Source: Marinimicrobium sp050113635
GTDB taxonomy: Bacteria; Pseudomonadota; Gammaproteobacteria; Pseudomonadales; Cellvibrionaceae
Length of the DNA stretch: 64,000 bases
Assembly: GCF_050113635.1 (NCBI RefSeq)
Contig: NZ_JBNJLT010000002.1
Span: 310,001 to 374,000, forward strand
Reading direction: 5' to 3'
The translations under genes and the position numbers were made by a program. The notes under the pieces were generated by a model that did not search any database, was not told where the DNA came from, and saw only the letters and a program-made list of their open reading frames with translations. Shown piece by piece: positions 1 through 8,972 of the stretch; the stretch's first letter is position 1, and the number at the start of each line of letters is the position of its first letter.

Positions 1-154
1 CGGGGAGATGATCGACGAGATCGGTTCTTGCTCACTACACTCTCACTTCAACACAGGCACTTCAATTTGACTCTGGCTTTCACCAGCGGCGCTTATTTTG
101 CATAATGGTCGACCAAAACCCAAACCCATACCCAACTCCCATAGAGAGGGCTTC

Positions 155-1156
155 ATGACAGACCACTATCACATCTACGGCATCGGCGCGGCGTTGGTGG
201 ACACCGAAATCCAGGTCACCGATGGAAACCTGCGGGCCATGGCCGTTGCCAAGGGTGTGATGACGCTGGTGGATGAACCGCGCCAACACGAACTGATGGA
301 CTACCTGCAGGATCACTTGGTTCACTCACAGCGTGCCAGTGGTGGTTCCGGTGCCAATACCATCATCGCCGCCAGTTACTTCGGCTGTCGCAGTTTTTAC
401 TCCTGCAAGGTCGCCGACGATGAGAACGGCGCATTCTATCTGAATGACATCAAAGATGCCGGGGTGGACTATCCCGCACACCTGGGCGGTGCCGAGGGCA
501 TTACCGGCAAATGTCTGGTACTGATTACCCCCGACGCCGAACGCAGTATGAACACCTTCCTCGGCATCAGTGCCGAACTGTCGGTGAATGAACTCGACAC
601 CGCCGCCATTGACGCGGCGGACTATGTGTATATCGAAGGTTATCTGGTCAGTTCCGACACTGGTCGGGCCGCTGCCATCGCATTGCGCCAGCGGGCCGAA
701 ACCCGCAATACGCTCACCGCGCTGAGCCTGTCAGACCCGGCCATGGTACAGTTTTTCCGCGATGGCCTGCTGGAAATGATTGGCAATCGGGTGGATTTGT
801 TGTTCTGTAACCGCGAGGAAGCCATGGGCTTTACCGGCTGTGACAACCTGGAAGATGCCGCCCAGTCACTGCAGGATTATTGCCGGAGTTTTGCCATTAC
901 CTGCGGGGCCGAGGGCGCACTGGTGTTCGATGGCAAGCATTCCTATTCTATCGATGCGCAAGCCGTAGAGGCCGTGGACAGTAATGGCGCGGGCGATATG
1001 TTTGCGGGCGCGTTTCTGTATGCGTTGAGCCAGGGGCACGGTTACGACACGGCTGGCCGGTTTGCCTGTCTCGCCGCCAGCAAGGTGGTGAGCCAATACG
1101 GCCCGCGGTTGCGGCCGGAACAGCATCAGGAGCTGAAGCAGGCGTTTTTCGGCTAA
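155..1156 (+). CDS. PfkB-family carbohydrate/adenosine kinase
   Basis: A 333-residue ribokinase/PfkB-fold kinase that phosphorylates a sugar or nucleoside from ATP in the cytoplasm. The N-terminal PfkB signature SGGSGANTIIAASYFG and the C-terminal signature DSNGAGDMFAGAF are both present; GAGD is the anion hole, with the catalytic Asp. The nearest named relatives I recall are annotated adenosine kinase, but the substrate cannot be read from the sequence. The ATG at 155 is chosen because a GAGAGGG ribosome site lies just before it; the in-frame ATG at 98 has no such site. It is monocistronic and convergent with moeB, with 3 bases between the ends, so no terminator fits between them. Confidence 0.85.
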   Translation: MTDHYHIYGIGAALVDTEIQVTDGNLRAMAVAKGVMTLVDEPRQHELMDYLQDHLVHSQRASGGSGANTIIAASYFGCRSFYSCKVADDENGAFYLNDIKDAGVDYPAHLGGAEGITGKCLVLITPDAERSMNTFLGISAELSVNELDTAAIDAADYVYIEGYLVSSDTGRAAAIALRQRAETRNTLTALSLSDPAMVQFFRDGLLEMIGNRVDLLFCNREEAMGFTGCDNLEDAAQSLQDYCRSFAITCGAEGALVFDGKHSYSIDAQAVEAVDSNGAGDMFAGAFLYALSQGHGYDTAGRFACLAASKVVSQYGPRLRPEQHQELKQAFFG

Positions 1157-1159
1157 CGT

Positions 1160-1906
1160 TTATCCGCCGCCGCAAACCGGGCAGTTCGGATCACGTGGCA
1201 ATGCCAGTTCGCGCCATTCACTGCGAGCGGCATCAAAAATCAACAAACGGCCGGCGAGGCTATCGCCGACACCGGCCAGCAGCTTCACCGCCTCCAGTGC
1301 CTGCATACTGCCAATCACGCCCACCAGCGGCGCCATTACACCGCTGGTGGCACAATTGAGCGGTTCATCGTCGTGGACATCGTACAGGCAGCGATAGCAA
1401 GGGCTGTCTGACCGACGTGAATCAAACACGGTTACCTGCCCCTCAAGGCGAATGGCTGCCCCGGACACCAGCGGGGTGCGAGTGCGCACACACGCCGCAT
1501 TGATGGCATAGCGCACACCGAAATTGTCCGTGGCGTCCACCACCAGGTCCACCTGCTCCGTCAACGTCGCCAGGCGCTCGGCATTCAGCGCCTCATGCAG
1601 CGGTGTCACGAGGGTATCCGGATTTAACGCCTGCACCGCCTGGGCAGCGGACACCACTTTGCTCTGCCCAACGCGCGCGGTGGTGTGCGCAATTTGCCGT
1701 TGCAGATTGGAAGGCTCAACCTCGTCGTGATCCGCCAACCATAACTCGCCCACGCCGGAGGCCGCCAGATACAGGGCGACCGGTGAACCCAGCCCGCCGA
1801 GCCCGACGATCAACACGCGTGATCTCAGCAATGCTTCCTGACCGTCGAGGTCAATCTCCGGCAGCATAATATGACGGCTGTAACGCAGCAGTTGTCGGTC
1901 ATCCAT
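1160..1906 (-). CDS. moeB: MoeB/ThiF/HesA-family adenylyltransferase (molybdopterin-synthase adenylyltransferase)
   Basis: A 248-residue E1-like enzyme that adenylates the C-terminal glycine of a ubiquitin-like sulfur carrier (MoaD for molybdenum cofactor, or ThiS). It has the nucleotide-binding GLGGLGSPVALYLAASG, the catalytic-region Asp in VDATDNFGVRYAIN, and two zinc-type Cys pairs (CYRC and a C-terminal CPVC). The length is typical of MoeB. The ATG at 1906 is preferred over the GTG at 1915 because GAGGTG lies 6-7 bases upstream. It is the last gene of the hemA-prfA-prmC-moeB operon, 36 bases after prmC, an arrangement common in gammaproteobacteria. MoeB versus ThiF cannot be settled here; the context favours the moeB label. 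Confidence 0.88.
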   Translation of the reverse strand: MDDRQLLRYSRHIMLPEIDLDGQEALLRSRVLIVGLGGLGSPVALYLAASGVGELWLADHDEVEPSNLQRQIAHTTARVGQSKVVSAAQAVQALNPDTLVTPLHEALNAERLATLTEQVDLVVDATDNFGVRYAINAACVRTRTPLVSGAAIRLEGQVTVFDSRRSDSPCYRCLYDVHDDEPLNCATSGVMAPLVGVIGSMQALEAVKLLAGVGDSLAGRLLIFDAARSEWRELALPRDPNCPVCGGG

Positions 1907-1942
1907 TGCGCTCACCTCGCATTGGCTTATCTCGCAGGTTGC

Positions 1943-2782
1943 TTATGGGCTCAGACACCCCAGAGTGACTCGATCCCGGCCACCGAGATCCTGCTCGGTG
2001 GTGATTGACTGGTAGCCACAGCTCCGGAAGATGGCTCGCACAGCTTCGCCCTGAGTCCAGCCGTGTTCGATCAGCAGCCAGCCGCCGGGTGATAAAAAGT
2101 TACGGGCACGGGCCAGAATATGCTCGATGTCGGCCAGCCCGTCCTGCGCGGCCACCAGCGCCGAGCGGGGTTCAAAACGCACATCGCCTTCATTTAAGTG
2201 CGGATCGGCGTCGGCAATATAGGGCGGGTTACTCAGAATGATGTCAAACCGGGCGTCGGGGCTCACGCCATCAAACCAGTGGCTGGTGAAGCATTTTACA
2301 TTGGGAAGCCCCAGTGCTTCGCGGTTTTGTTCCGCCAGACTGACCGCCGCCGCAGAGACATCCACAGCGCTCACGTGCCAACCGGGCCGCTCACTGGCGA
2401 AGGCCAGTGCAATAGCGCCTGTGCCAGTGCCCAGATCCAGCGCCGCTCCCGAGGGCGACGACTCGGTCAACAGGAGCGACAGCTCCACCAGACGCTCGGT
2501 GTCTGGCCGGGGAATGAGCGTGCTGCTATTCACCGCCAGCGGCAGCGACCAGAACTCCCGCTGACCGGTGATGTGCGCCAGCGGTTCACCCCGACGACGG
2601 CGCGCAAACGCGGCTTCGAAGCGTTGCCGGTGCGCATCGGATAAGTCGCTTTCTGGCCAGGTGTACAACCAGGTGCGGTTTTTTTGCAGCACCCAGGCTA
2701 ACAAGAGTTCAACATCCAGACGCGGCGTATCGCTGATGGGCGTCAGTTTCGCGGCCAGGCGCAGCGCTTCGGCCACCGTCAT
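1943..2782 (-). CDS. prmC: Release factor glutamine methyltransferase PrmC
   Basis: A 279-residue SAM-dependent N5-glutamine methyltransferase that modifies the glutamine of the GGQ motif in release factors RF1 and RF2. An N-terminal helical substrate-binding domain (about residues 1-80) is followed by a Rossmann methyltransferase domain with ALDLGTGTGAIALA (SAM loop) and the hallmark catalytic NPPY in IILSNPPYIADADP. It lies directly downstream of prfA, its substrate gene, with a gap of about 47 bases containing a short tandem repeat. Length and motifs are fully typical. Confidence 0.97.
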   Translation of the reverse strand: MTVAEALRLAAKLTPISDTPRLDVELLLAWVLQKNRTWLYTWPESDLSDAHRQRFEAAFARRRRGEPLAHITGQREFWSLPLAVNSSTLIPRPDTERLVELSLLLTESSPSGAALDLGTGTGAIALAFASERPGWHVSAVDVSAAAVSLAEQNREALGLPNVKCFTSHWFDGVSPDARFDIILSNPPYIADADPHLNEGDVRFEPRSALVAAQDGLADIEHILARARNFLSPGGWLLIEHGWTQGEAVRAIFRSCGYQSITTEQDLGGRDRVTLGCLSP

Positions 2783-2807
2783 AATGCGCCGCCCTCTTTC
2801 ATGACGT

Positions 2808-2835
2808 TTCGTCCATTACGCTTCGTCCATTACGC
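2808..2835. repeat. 14-bp tandem duplication across the prfA stop
   Basis: Two copies of TTCGTCCATTACGC lie head to tail between prmC and the end of prfA; the second copy includes the prfA stop codon. It looks like a replication-slippage duplication that shifts the prfA-prmC spacing without altering either protein. Confidence 0.6.
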
Positions 2836-3909
2836 TTCAGACAATGCCGCCAACTGATCGGCCTGATACTCGTGCACCAACGGTTGCACCACTTCATCGA
2901 GATTGCCCTGCATAACTTCGTCCAGTTTGTAGAGCGTCAGGTTAATGCGGTGATCGGTTACCCGGCCTTGCGGAAAATTATAGGTGCGAATGCGCTCGGA
3001 ACGATCGCCCGAGCCGACCAGGTTACGTCGTTCATCCGACAGGTGTTTGGCCGCCGCTTCTTCGCTGGCGTTTTTCAGTTTTGCGGCCAGCAGCGACAGT
3101 GCCCGCGCCCGGTTTTTGTGTTGCGAGCGTTCGTCCTGACACTCGACGACAATACCGGTGGGGATGTGCGTTACCCGAATGGCGGAATCGGTTTTGTTAA
3201 CGTGCTGCCCGCCCGCGCCAGATGCGCGAAAGGTATCAATGCGCAAGTCCGCTTTGTTGATATCGACCTCTTCCACCTCATCCGCTTCGGGCATGATCGC
3301 CACGGTACAGGCGGAGGTGTGAATGCGGCCCTGCGACTCGGTTTCCGGTACGCGCTGCACGCGATGGGCACCGGATTCGAATTTCAGTTGTGCATACACG
3401 TTATCTCCGGCAACCCGGGTGATAATTTCCTTGTAGCCGCCGTGCTCGCCTTCGCTCTGGCTCAGCACTTCAATCCGCCATTTTTTCTGCTCGGCAAAAC
3501 GGCTGTACATGCGGAACAGGTCGCCGGCAAAAATGGCGGCTTCGTCACCGCCGGTGCCCGCGCGAATTTCCAGGAACACGTTCTTGCCATCGTTCGGATC
3601 TTTCGGCAGCAACAGACGTTGCAGCTCTTCTTCAAGTGGCCCCAGATGTTCGTCGCATGCGGCGAGTTCTTCGCGTGCCATATCGCGCATTTCGGGATCG
3701 TCGAGCATCGCTTCGGCTTCCTCGCGATCCTCCTGCATGCGGCGATAGCGGTCGTAGCTTTGCACCACCGGCTCGAGCTCCGCGTACTCCTTTGACAGAT
3801 CACGGAAACGATTCTGGTCGCCAATAATGTCGGGGTCCGACAGCAATTGGCCGACTTCTTCGTAGCGTTCAGTCAAACGGGACAGTTTGTCTTGAATCGA
3901 GGCTTTCAT
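2830..3909 (-). CDS. prfA: Peptide chain release factor 1
   Basis: A 359-residue class I release factor that reads UAA/UAG and triggers peptidyl-tRNA hydrolysis on the ribosome. The GGQ motif in RASGAGGQHVNKTDSAIR is the peptidyl-transfer element. The PxT-type codon-recognition region and the C-terminal helical domain are in the normal places, and the length matches RF1 (about 360). The ATG overlaps the hemA stop (ATGA), indicating translational coupling in the hemA-prfA-prmC-moeB operon. Confidence 0.98.
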   Translation of the reverse strand: MKASIQDKLSRLTERYEEVGQLLSDPDIIGDQNRFRDLSKEYAELEPVVQSYDRYRRMQEDREEAEAMLDDPEMRDMAREELAACDEHLGPLEEELQRLLLPKDPNDGKNVFLEIRAGTGGDEAAIFAGDLFRMYSRFAEQKKWRIEVLSQSEGEHGGYKEIITRVAGDNVYAQLKFESGAHRVQRVPETESQGRIHTSACTVAIMPEADEVEEVDINKADLRIDTFRASGAGGQHVNKTDSAIRVTHIPTGIVVECQDERSQHKNRARALSLLAAKLKNASEEAAAKHLSDERRNLVGSGDRSERIRTYNFPQGRVTDHRINLTLYKLDEVMQGNLDEVVQPLVHEYQADQLAALSEA

Positions 3910-5192
3910 TCGCGTTCTTGCTTTCCATCGGTGTGAGTGTCACCCGCCGCTAAACCAAACAGTTCACGCGCGGCCGAAACGATCTCATTGCGCCCCTCGG
4001 CGCCAGCCTGGCGCAATGCCACGCTCGGCGGGTGCAACAGTTTATTGGTCAGCGCGCGCGAGAGTTGCACAAGCAACTGCTGGGGATCGCCCCCCGCCTC
4101 CAGTGCGCGCTGCACTTTGTCCAGTTCCGCCGCGGCGTGCGCCTCGGCCTGGGCGCGATAGGCACGGATCGTGGCGGAGGCGTCCTGGGCACGCTGGGTT
4201 TTCAGATACTCCGCCACCCCTTCGGCGATAATTTCACGGGCTTTCCCCGCGGCCGCTTCGCGAGACTTTTTATTCTGGTCGATCACCGCATGCAGGTCAT
4301 CCACCGTATAAAGGTATACATCGTCCAGCGCACCGACCTCTTCCTCGATATCCCGGGGCACGGCGATATCGAGCATAAACATCGGTTTGTGTTTGCGCTT
4401 TTTCAGCGCTGATTCCACCGCCCCTTTACCCAACAGCGGCAACTGACTCGCGGTGGAGGAAATCACGATGTCGGCCCGGTGCAGATGCTCGGGAATATCG
4501 GCCAGCAAAATTGCTTCGGCGCCAAACTCGCGGGACAATACCTCAGCGCGTTCCAGCGTCCGGTTGGCCACCACCAGACGGCGAATGCCCTGCTCCTTGA
4601 GGTGGCGGGCGACGAGCTGAATCGTTTCGCCAGCGCCGACCAACAGCGCCGTATCTTCTTTCAGATCCGAGAAAATCTGTTGCGCCAGGGTAACCGCCGC
4701 ATAGGCCACCGACACCGGATTTTCGCCAATCGCGGTTTCTGAGCGTACTCGCTTGGCCACACCGAACACCCGCTGGAACGTCGCGTGCAAAGTGGCGCCC
4801 ACGGTGCCGACCTGACTGGCGACCGCGTAGGCGGATTTCATTTGCCCGAGAATCTGCGGCTCTCCGAGCACCAGGGAATCCAGGCCTCCGGCGACCTTCA
4901 TCATATGGCCCACCGCATCGGCATCCCGAAAACAATAGTAGCAGCGGCTGAACGCCTGGGCGTTCATTTGGGTGTGATCCAGCAGCCAGGCCAGCAACGC
5001 ATCCAGCTCGGCATCGCTGGCAGCGTAAATTTCGGTGCGGTTACAGGTAGAAAGAATGGCGACTTCGCTCAAGCCGGCCCGCTCGCGGGCCTGCAGGAGC
5101 GCCTGCTCCAGCGTATCCGGCGCAAAGGCCACCCGCTCGCGTATCGCCAGGGGAGCGGTGTTGTGGTTGATGCCGAATGCCAACAGGGTCAT
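3906..5192 (-). CDS. hemA: Glutamyl-tRNA reductase
   Basis: A 428-residue enzyme that reduces glutamyl-tRNA(Glu) to glutamate-1-semialdehyde with NADPH, the first step of C5-pathway haem synthesis. N-terminal GINHNTAPLAIRERVAF and the catalytic-Cys segment ILSTCNRTEIYA are clear, followed by the NADPH-binding domain (LLVGAGETIQLVARHL) and the C-terminal dimerisation helices. It is the first gene of the operon. A promoter should lie in the 229-base divergent spacer shared with the TPR lipoprotein gene. Confidence 0.98.
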   Translation of the reverse strand: MTLLAFGINHNTAPLAIRERVAFAPDTLEQALLQARERAGLSEVAILSTCNRTEIYAASDAELDALLAWLLDHTQMNAQAFSRCYYCFRDADAVGHMMKVAGGLDSLVLGEPQILGQMKSAYAVASQVGTVGATLHATFQRVFGVAKRVRSETAIGENPVSVAYAAVTLAQQIFSDLKEDTALLVGAGETIQLVARHLKEQGIRRLVVANRTLERAEVLSREFGAEAILLADIPEHLHRADIVISSTASQLPLLGKGAVESALKKRKHKPMFMLDIAVPRDIEEEVGALDDVYLYTVDDLHAVIDQNKKSREAAAGKAREIIAEGVAEYLKTQRAQDASATIRAYRAQAEAHAAAELDKVQRALEAGGDPQQLLVQLSRALTNKLLHPPSVALRQAGAEGRNEIVSAARELFGLAAGDTHTDGKQERE

Positions 5193-5345
5193 AAACTCGG
5201 AGCGGTTTTGCCAGTCAAAGGGACGCCATTGTCCGGCCCCAGAAGGCCGGGCGCAAGGGGCGCGGCCCGAAATCGACCCCGCACACGAGGAATTATCCTC
5301 CCGAACGGACGTCGAAGCCAGCGCCGCCTCATTAACGGCTCACGC

Positions 5346-5374
5346 TGGCACAGATCGCGCGCACTGTTTATGAT
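5346..5374 (+). promoter_or_regulatory. Possible sigma-70 promoter for the TPR-lolB-ispE unit
   Basis: TGGCAC and TATGAT are separated by 17 bases and lie about 48 bases before the ATG at 5422. The -10 is a good match and the -35 is poor. The rest of the 5193-5421 spacer shows no other clear feature. Confidence 0.35.
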
Positions 5375-5421
5375 GACCCAACCGCTCATGAAACTGTCCA
5401 TCCACAACACCATGGGATGCT

Positions 5422-7203
5422 ATGAACGCTCATGCCTCTTTTGTCACGATTTTGCTCGCCGGCGTCCTGCTGATTGGCTGCGCCCAGCAGCCTACCTCAC
5501 CTGAGGGTGAAGCCGCCCCCAAGGTCGAGCAGGATCAGGACACACCGGCCAAGGCCAATGAACCCCCGGTCGAGCCTTCCGCGTCGTCGGACCAGCCCCG
5601 CTCGCTGCCGCACACGCGGTCATTCACCAGCGACACGCTGTATGCCTTGCTGGCCGCCGAAATCGCCGGCAGCCGCCAGCAGTTTGATATTGCGCTGTCC
5701 AACTACCTGCAACAGGCCTACGAAACACGCGACCCCCAGGTAGCGGCCCGCGCCACTCACATTGCGCGCTTTCTGTCCGCCGAAAGCGCTATGCTCGACG
5801 CCTCTCTGATATGGGTGGAAGTGGCGCCCGACGACAGCGAAGCCCAGCTCAACGCCGCGTTGGCGCTGCTCAAAGGCGGGCGTCTCCAAGAGGCGTTTGA
5901 GCTGTCACGGAAGTTGCAGGAAAAAGGCGAGCACACCCTTTTCCAGAACATCGCGGCCAGCGCGGCCGAGGCCACCGACACACAGCGGGAACAGCTGTTA
6001 AACGGTTATCTGGAGCTTTTGAAAACCTACCCCGAACACACGGAACTGCTGGTGGGCACCGGCTTGCTCCTGCAACAGGAAGAGGAACTGGAGCCCGCAC
6101 TCGACTACGCCAACCTGGCACTGAAAAGTAACCCGGACAACGAAGCGGCCCACATTTTGAAGGCCACGCTGCTCAGCCAGATGGACCGCGGAGGGGACGC
6201 CTTGCGCCTGCTGATGGAAGCGCTGGAGGACGACCCCCAAAGCCTGCGGCTTCGCCTGCAATACGCCAGGCTCCTGACCCAGCACGATATCTCGCTGGCT
6301 CAGGAGCAGTTTGAGGTGCTAGTCCAACAGGAGCCCACTGATCCGGATTTGCAGCTCTCGCTCGGTATTGTCGCGCTTGAGAACGGCGATACCGACACCG
6401 CCAAAGAAAGCTTTGAAACACTGCTGGATGTCGGCGAACATACCTCTCCGGCCAACTTTTATCTCGGCCAGATCGCCGAACACGAAGACCGGCTGGAAGA
6501 GGCCCTGCTGCACTATTTGCAGGTCGAGCCCGGTGGCGACTTTCTTCAGGCCACGCTGAACATTCAGCACATTCTGCTGGAAAACGGTGAGCTGGAAGCC
6601 GCCAACGATCACTTGAACCGCCTGCGCAACCGCTTCCCGGACCGTGCCGCCGATCTCTACTTGCTACAGGCGCGAGCCCTGCTTCAGCACGGTTACACCG
6701 ACTACGCCGAGCAGGTGCTGGACAGCGCCCTGGAACAGCATCCCACCCATAGCGACCTGCTCTACAGCCGGGCCATGCTTTATGCTCGACAGGGTGACCC
6801 GGAAGCCACCGAGAGGGACTTGCGGGAACTGCTTAAATACGACCCACAAAATGCCACCGCCCTCAATGCTCTGGGCTACACCCTCGCGGACAATACTGAC
6901 CGTTACGAGGAAGCCCGGGACTTGATCGAGCGAGCCTTGACGCTGCAACCTCATGAACCCGCTATTCTCGACAGTATGGGGTGGGTGCTCTATAAACTGG
7001 GGCAACCCGAAGAGGCCCTTCCCTATTTACAGGAAGCCGCCGAGGCCTATCCGGACCAGGAGATTGTCGCTCACCTGGGTGAAGTGCTCTGGCAACTGGG
7101 ACGTCGTGAAGAGGCCCGGCAAGTCTGGCAACAAGGCCTGGAGGTTGACCCAGACAGCGAATTGATTCCCGCCACCATGCGCCGCTTGCAGGTAACGCCA
7201 TGA
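5422..7203 (+). CDS. TPR-repeat lipoprotein upstream of lolB
   Basis: A 593-residue predicted lipoprotein. The signal peptide ends at LLIGC (lipobox, Cys20), followed by a Pro/Glu-rich linker and then a long run of tetratricopeptide repeats to the C-terminus (for example ALNALGYTLADNTDRYEEA and AILDSMGWVLYKLGQPEEA). TPR arrays are protein-binding scaffolds. Proteins of this kind commonly sit directly upstream of lolB in Pseudomonas-like genomes, but I cannot assign a partner. The stop overlaps the lolB start (ATGA), so the two are probably translationally coupled. Confidence 0.85.
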   Translation: MNAHASFVTILLAGVLLIGCAQQPTSPEGEAAPKVEQDQDTPAKANEPPVEPSASSDQPRSLPHTRSFTSDTLYALLAAEIAGSRQQFDIALSNYLQQAYETRDPQVAARATHIARFLSAESAMLDASLIWVEVAPDDSEAQLNAALALLKGGRLQEAFELSRKLQEKGEHTLFQNIAASAAEATDTQREQLLNGYLELLKTYPEHTELLVGTGLLLQQEEELEPALDYANLALKSNPDNEAAHILKATLLSQMDRGGDALRLLMEALEDDPQSLRLRLQYARLLTQHDISLAQEQFEVLVQQEPTDPDLQLSLGIVALENGDTDTAKESFETLLDVGEHTSPANFYLGQIAEHEDRLEEALLHYLQVEPGGDFLQATLNIQHILLENGELEAANDHLNRLRNRFPDRAADLYLLQARALLQHGYTDYAEQVLDSALEQHPTHSDLLYSRAMLYARQGDPEATERDLRELLKYDPQNATALNALGYTLADNTDRYEEARDLIERALTLQPHEPAILDSMGWVLYKLGQPEEALPYLQEAAEAYPDQEIVAHLGEVLWQLGRREEARQVWQQGLEVDPDSELIPATMRRLQVTP

Positions 7204-7820
7204 TTCGCGGGCTTCATGTCTTGGCCATCGGCATTCTGGTTCTCGCGGCGGGCTGTGCCCGCCAACCCGTGCAACCGGTGGACAACTGGCAGGCTCACGA
7301 GGCCCGCGCTGCCGCGCTGACACACTGGCAGTTGAGCGGTAAGCTCGCAGTACGGGTGCCAGACGACAACGGCAGCGCACGCCTGGGGTGGCGCCAACGG
7401 GGCGATGATTTTCGCATCGACCTGAGCGGCCCGTTTGGACAGGGTCGCGTTATTATTGATACCACCGACACCGGCGTGCGTCTGCGCCAGGGCGGCGAAC
7501 CACCTCTGGAAGCGACCAGCGCGAGCGAACTGGTCTGGCAGGCCACGGGCTGGCAGCTTCCCGTGGAACCCTTGCTGTACTGGGTACGCGGCATCCCCTC
7601 CCCCGAGACCGATTACCGAGTGCTCGAGCGCACTGCAGAGGGGTTGCTGGGAACCCTGTCCCAGAACGACTGGACGTTACACTTCAGTGACTATCACGCC
7701 ACCCGCCTGCTGCCGCTTCCGGGCCGGATTGTCGCCGAACGCGACGACATTCGTCTTATTTTGGTGATCCACCGCTGGACGTTCCCCGAGGCCGCCCCTG
7801 CGGAGCGCTCCGACACATGA
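7200..7820 (+). CDS. lolB: Outer-membrane lipoprotein-sorting protein LolB
   Basis: A 206-residue outer-membrane lipoprotein that receives lipoproteins from LolA and inserts them into the outer membrane. The signal peptide ends at LAAGC (lipobox). The mature part shows the family pattern WQLSGKLAVR, ARLGWRQRGDDFRIDLSGPFGQG and YWVRGIPSP. Its start overlaps the upstream TPR gene and its end overlaps ispE, giving a tight three-gene unit. The lolB-ispE pairing is a classic gammaproteobacterial arrangement. Confidence 0.93.
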   Translation: MIRGLHVLAIGILVLAAGCARQPVQPVDNWQAHEARAAALTHWQLSGKLAVRVPDDNGSARLGWRQRGDDFRIDLSGPFGQGRVIIDTTDTGVRLRQGGEPPLEATSASELVWQATGWQLPVEPLLYWVRGIPSPETDYRVLERTAEGLLGTLSQNDWTLHFSDYHATRLLPLPGRIVAERDDIRLILVIHRWTFPEAAPAERSDT

Positions 7821-8659
7821 CCCAGCCGCTGATCTTGCCCGCGCCGGCAAAGCTCAACCTGTGCCTGCATATTCTCGGGCGTCGCACCGACGGGTATCAC
7901 GAGCTACAAACGGCGTTTCAGTTACTGGATTACGGCGATGAGCTGCGCTTTTCATGTCGTAAGGACGGCGATATTCGCCTTGCTCCCGCGCTCGCCGGCG
8001 TTTCCCTTAAAGACAATTTGATCTATCGGGCGGCGGCGGCGTTGCACCCGCTCGCATCAGATCCCACCGGCGTCGATATTCATCTGACGAAACGATTGCC
8101 GATGGGCGGCGGACTCGGCGGGGGCAGCAGCAACGCGGCCACTACACTGATCGCCCTGAATCAGCTGTGGGACTGCGGACTGGATACCCCCACTCTGCAA
8201 GCCATCGGGCTGAAACTCGGCGCGGACGTACCGGTTTTTGTGGGCGGCCACAGCGCCTGGGCAGAAGGCGTCGGTGAGCGACTGACGCCGCTCGAATTGC
8301 CCGAACGCTGGTACCTGGTGATCACGCCAAATACCGCCGTTTCGACCGCTGGGGTTTTTTGTCACAAAGATTTGACAAGAGACACAGCGCCCATTACAGT
8401 AGCGGCCTTTCTTGAGCGGGGCGGCAAAAACGACTGCCAATCACTGGTCAGAAAGCTTTATCCCGAAGTCGATAAAGTGCTGATTTGGTTGGAAAATTTT
8501 GTCAGCAACGCTAGAATGTCCGGCACCGGCGCCAGTGTCTTTGCCGCCTTCGATTCGAAAGCGGATGCACTGGAAATACTGAGGCAGACGCCTGAATCCT
8601 GGTCTTCTTTTGTCGCCAGGGGCGTGAACCAGTCACCGGTCAGCCAGATGGGCGATTAG
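7817..8659 (+). CDS. ispE: 4-diphosphocytidyl-2-C-methyl-D-erythritol kinase
   Basis: A 280-residue GHMP kinase that phosphorylates CDP-methylerythritol in the non-mevalonate isoprenoid pathway. N-terminal PAPAKLNLCLHILGRRTDGYH and the ATP-binding loop LPMGGGLGGGSSNAAT are diagnostic, and the C-terminal MSGTGASVFAAF glycine motif is present. The ATG overlaps the lolB stop. The downstream tRNA-Gln and prs keep the standard lolB-ispE-tRNA-prs order. Confidence 0.97.
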   Translation: MTQPLILPAPAKLNLCLHILGRRTDGYHELQTAFQLLDYGDELRFSCRKDGDIRLAPALAGVSLKDNLIYRAAAALHPLASDPTGVDIHLTKRLPMGGGLGGGSSNAATTLIALNQLWDCGLDTPTLQAIGLKLGADVPVFVGGHSAWAEGVGERLTPLELPERWYLVITPNTAVSTAGVFCHKDLTRDTAPITVAAFLERGGKNDCQSLVRKLYPEVDKVLIWLENFVSNARMSGTGASVFAAFDSKADALEILRQTPESWSSFVARGVNQSPVSQMGD

Positions 8660-8684
8660 CAGTAATCGCCGGAACGATTGCCAC

Positions 8685-8759
8685 TGGGGCGTAGCCAAGC
8701 GGTAAGGCAGCGGGTTTTGATCCCGTCATGCGTAGGTTCGAATCCTACCGCCCCAGCCA
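8685..8759 (+). tRNA. tRNA-Gln (anticodon TTG)
   Basis: A 75-base cloverleaf. The acceptor strand TGGGGCG pairs with CGCCCCA, G is the discriminator and CCA is encoded. The anticodon loop TTTTGAT carries TTG, and the T-arm is GGTTCGAATCC. It sits between ispE and prs, as in many gammaproteobacteria. Confidence 0.97.
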
Positions 8760-8770
8760 TTTTCGTTAAG

Positions 8771-8802
8771 GCGCCGCTGTTGTCAGCGGCGTTGTTCGTT
8801 TT
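8771..8802 (+). terminator. Rho-independent terminator after tRNA-Gln
   Basis: CGCCGCTG and CAGCGGCG form an 8-bp stem with a TTGT loop, followed by TTGTTCGTTTT. It lies 11 bases after the tRNA 3' end. Confidence 0.7.
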
Positions 8803-8972
8803 GGGTCGACGCCTATAGCATCTCACCTTAAGAGCTCCCGTGGATCGAATACCGGCACCGTCGCCCGCTGCTTTACAGGCGCACACCCCGCCCCCCTCGC
8901 TCCCGGCCCGACCCAACAACGCAAACCAGCAAGACCGACAAACAAAGCAAGACAGACAAAAAGGTACCGACC

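Noticed and set aside
2872..3795. Long open frame opposite prfA
   Set aside because: Shadow of prfA caused by high-GC codon use; no family resemblance, and prfA is certain.
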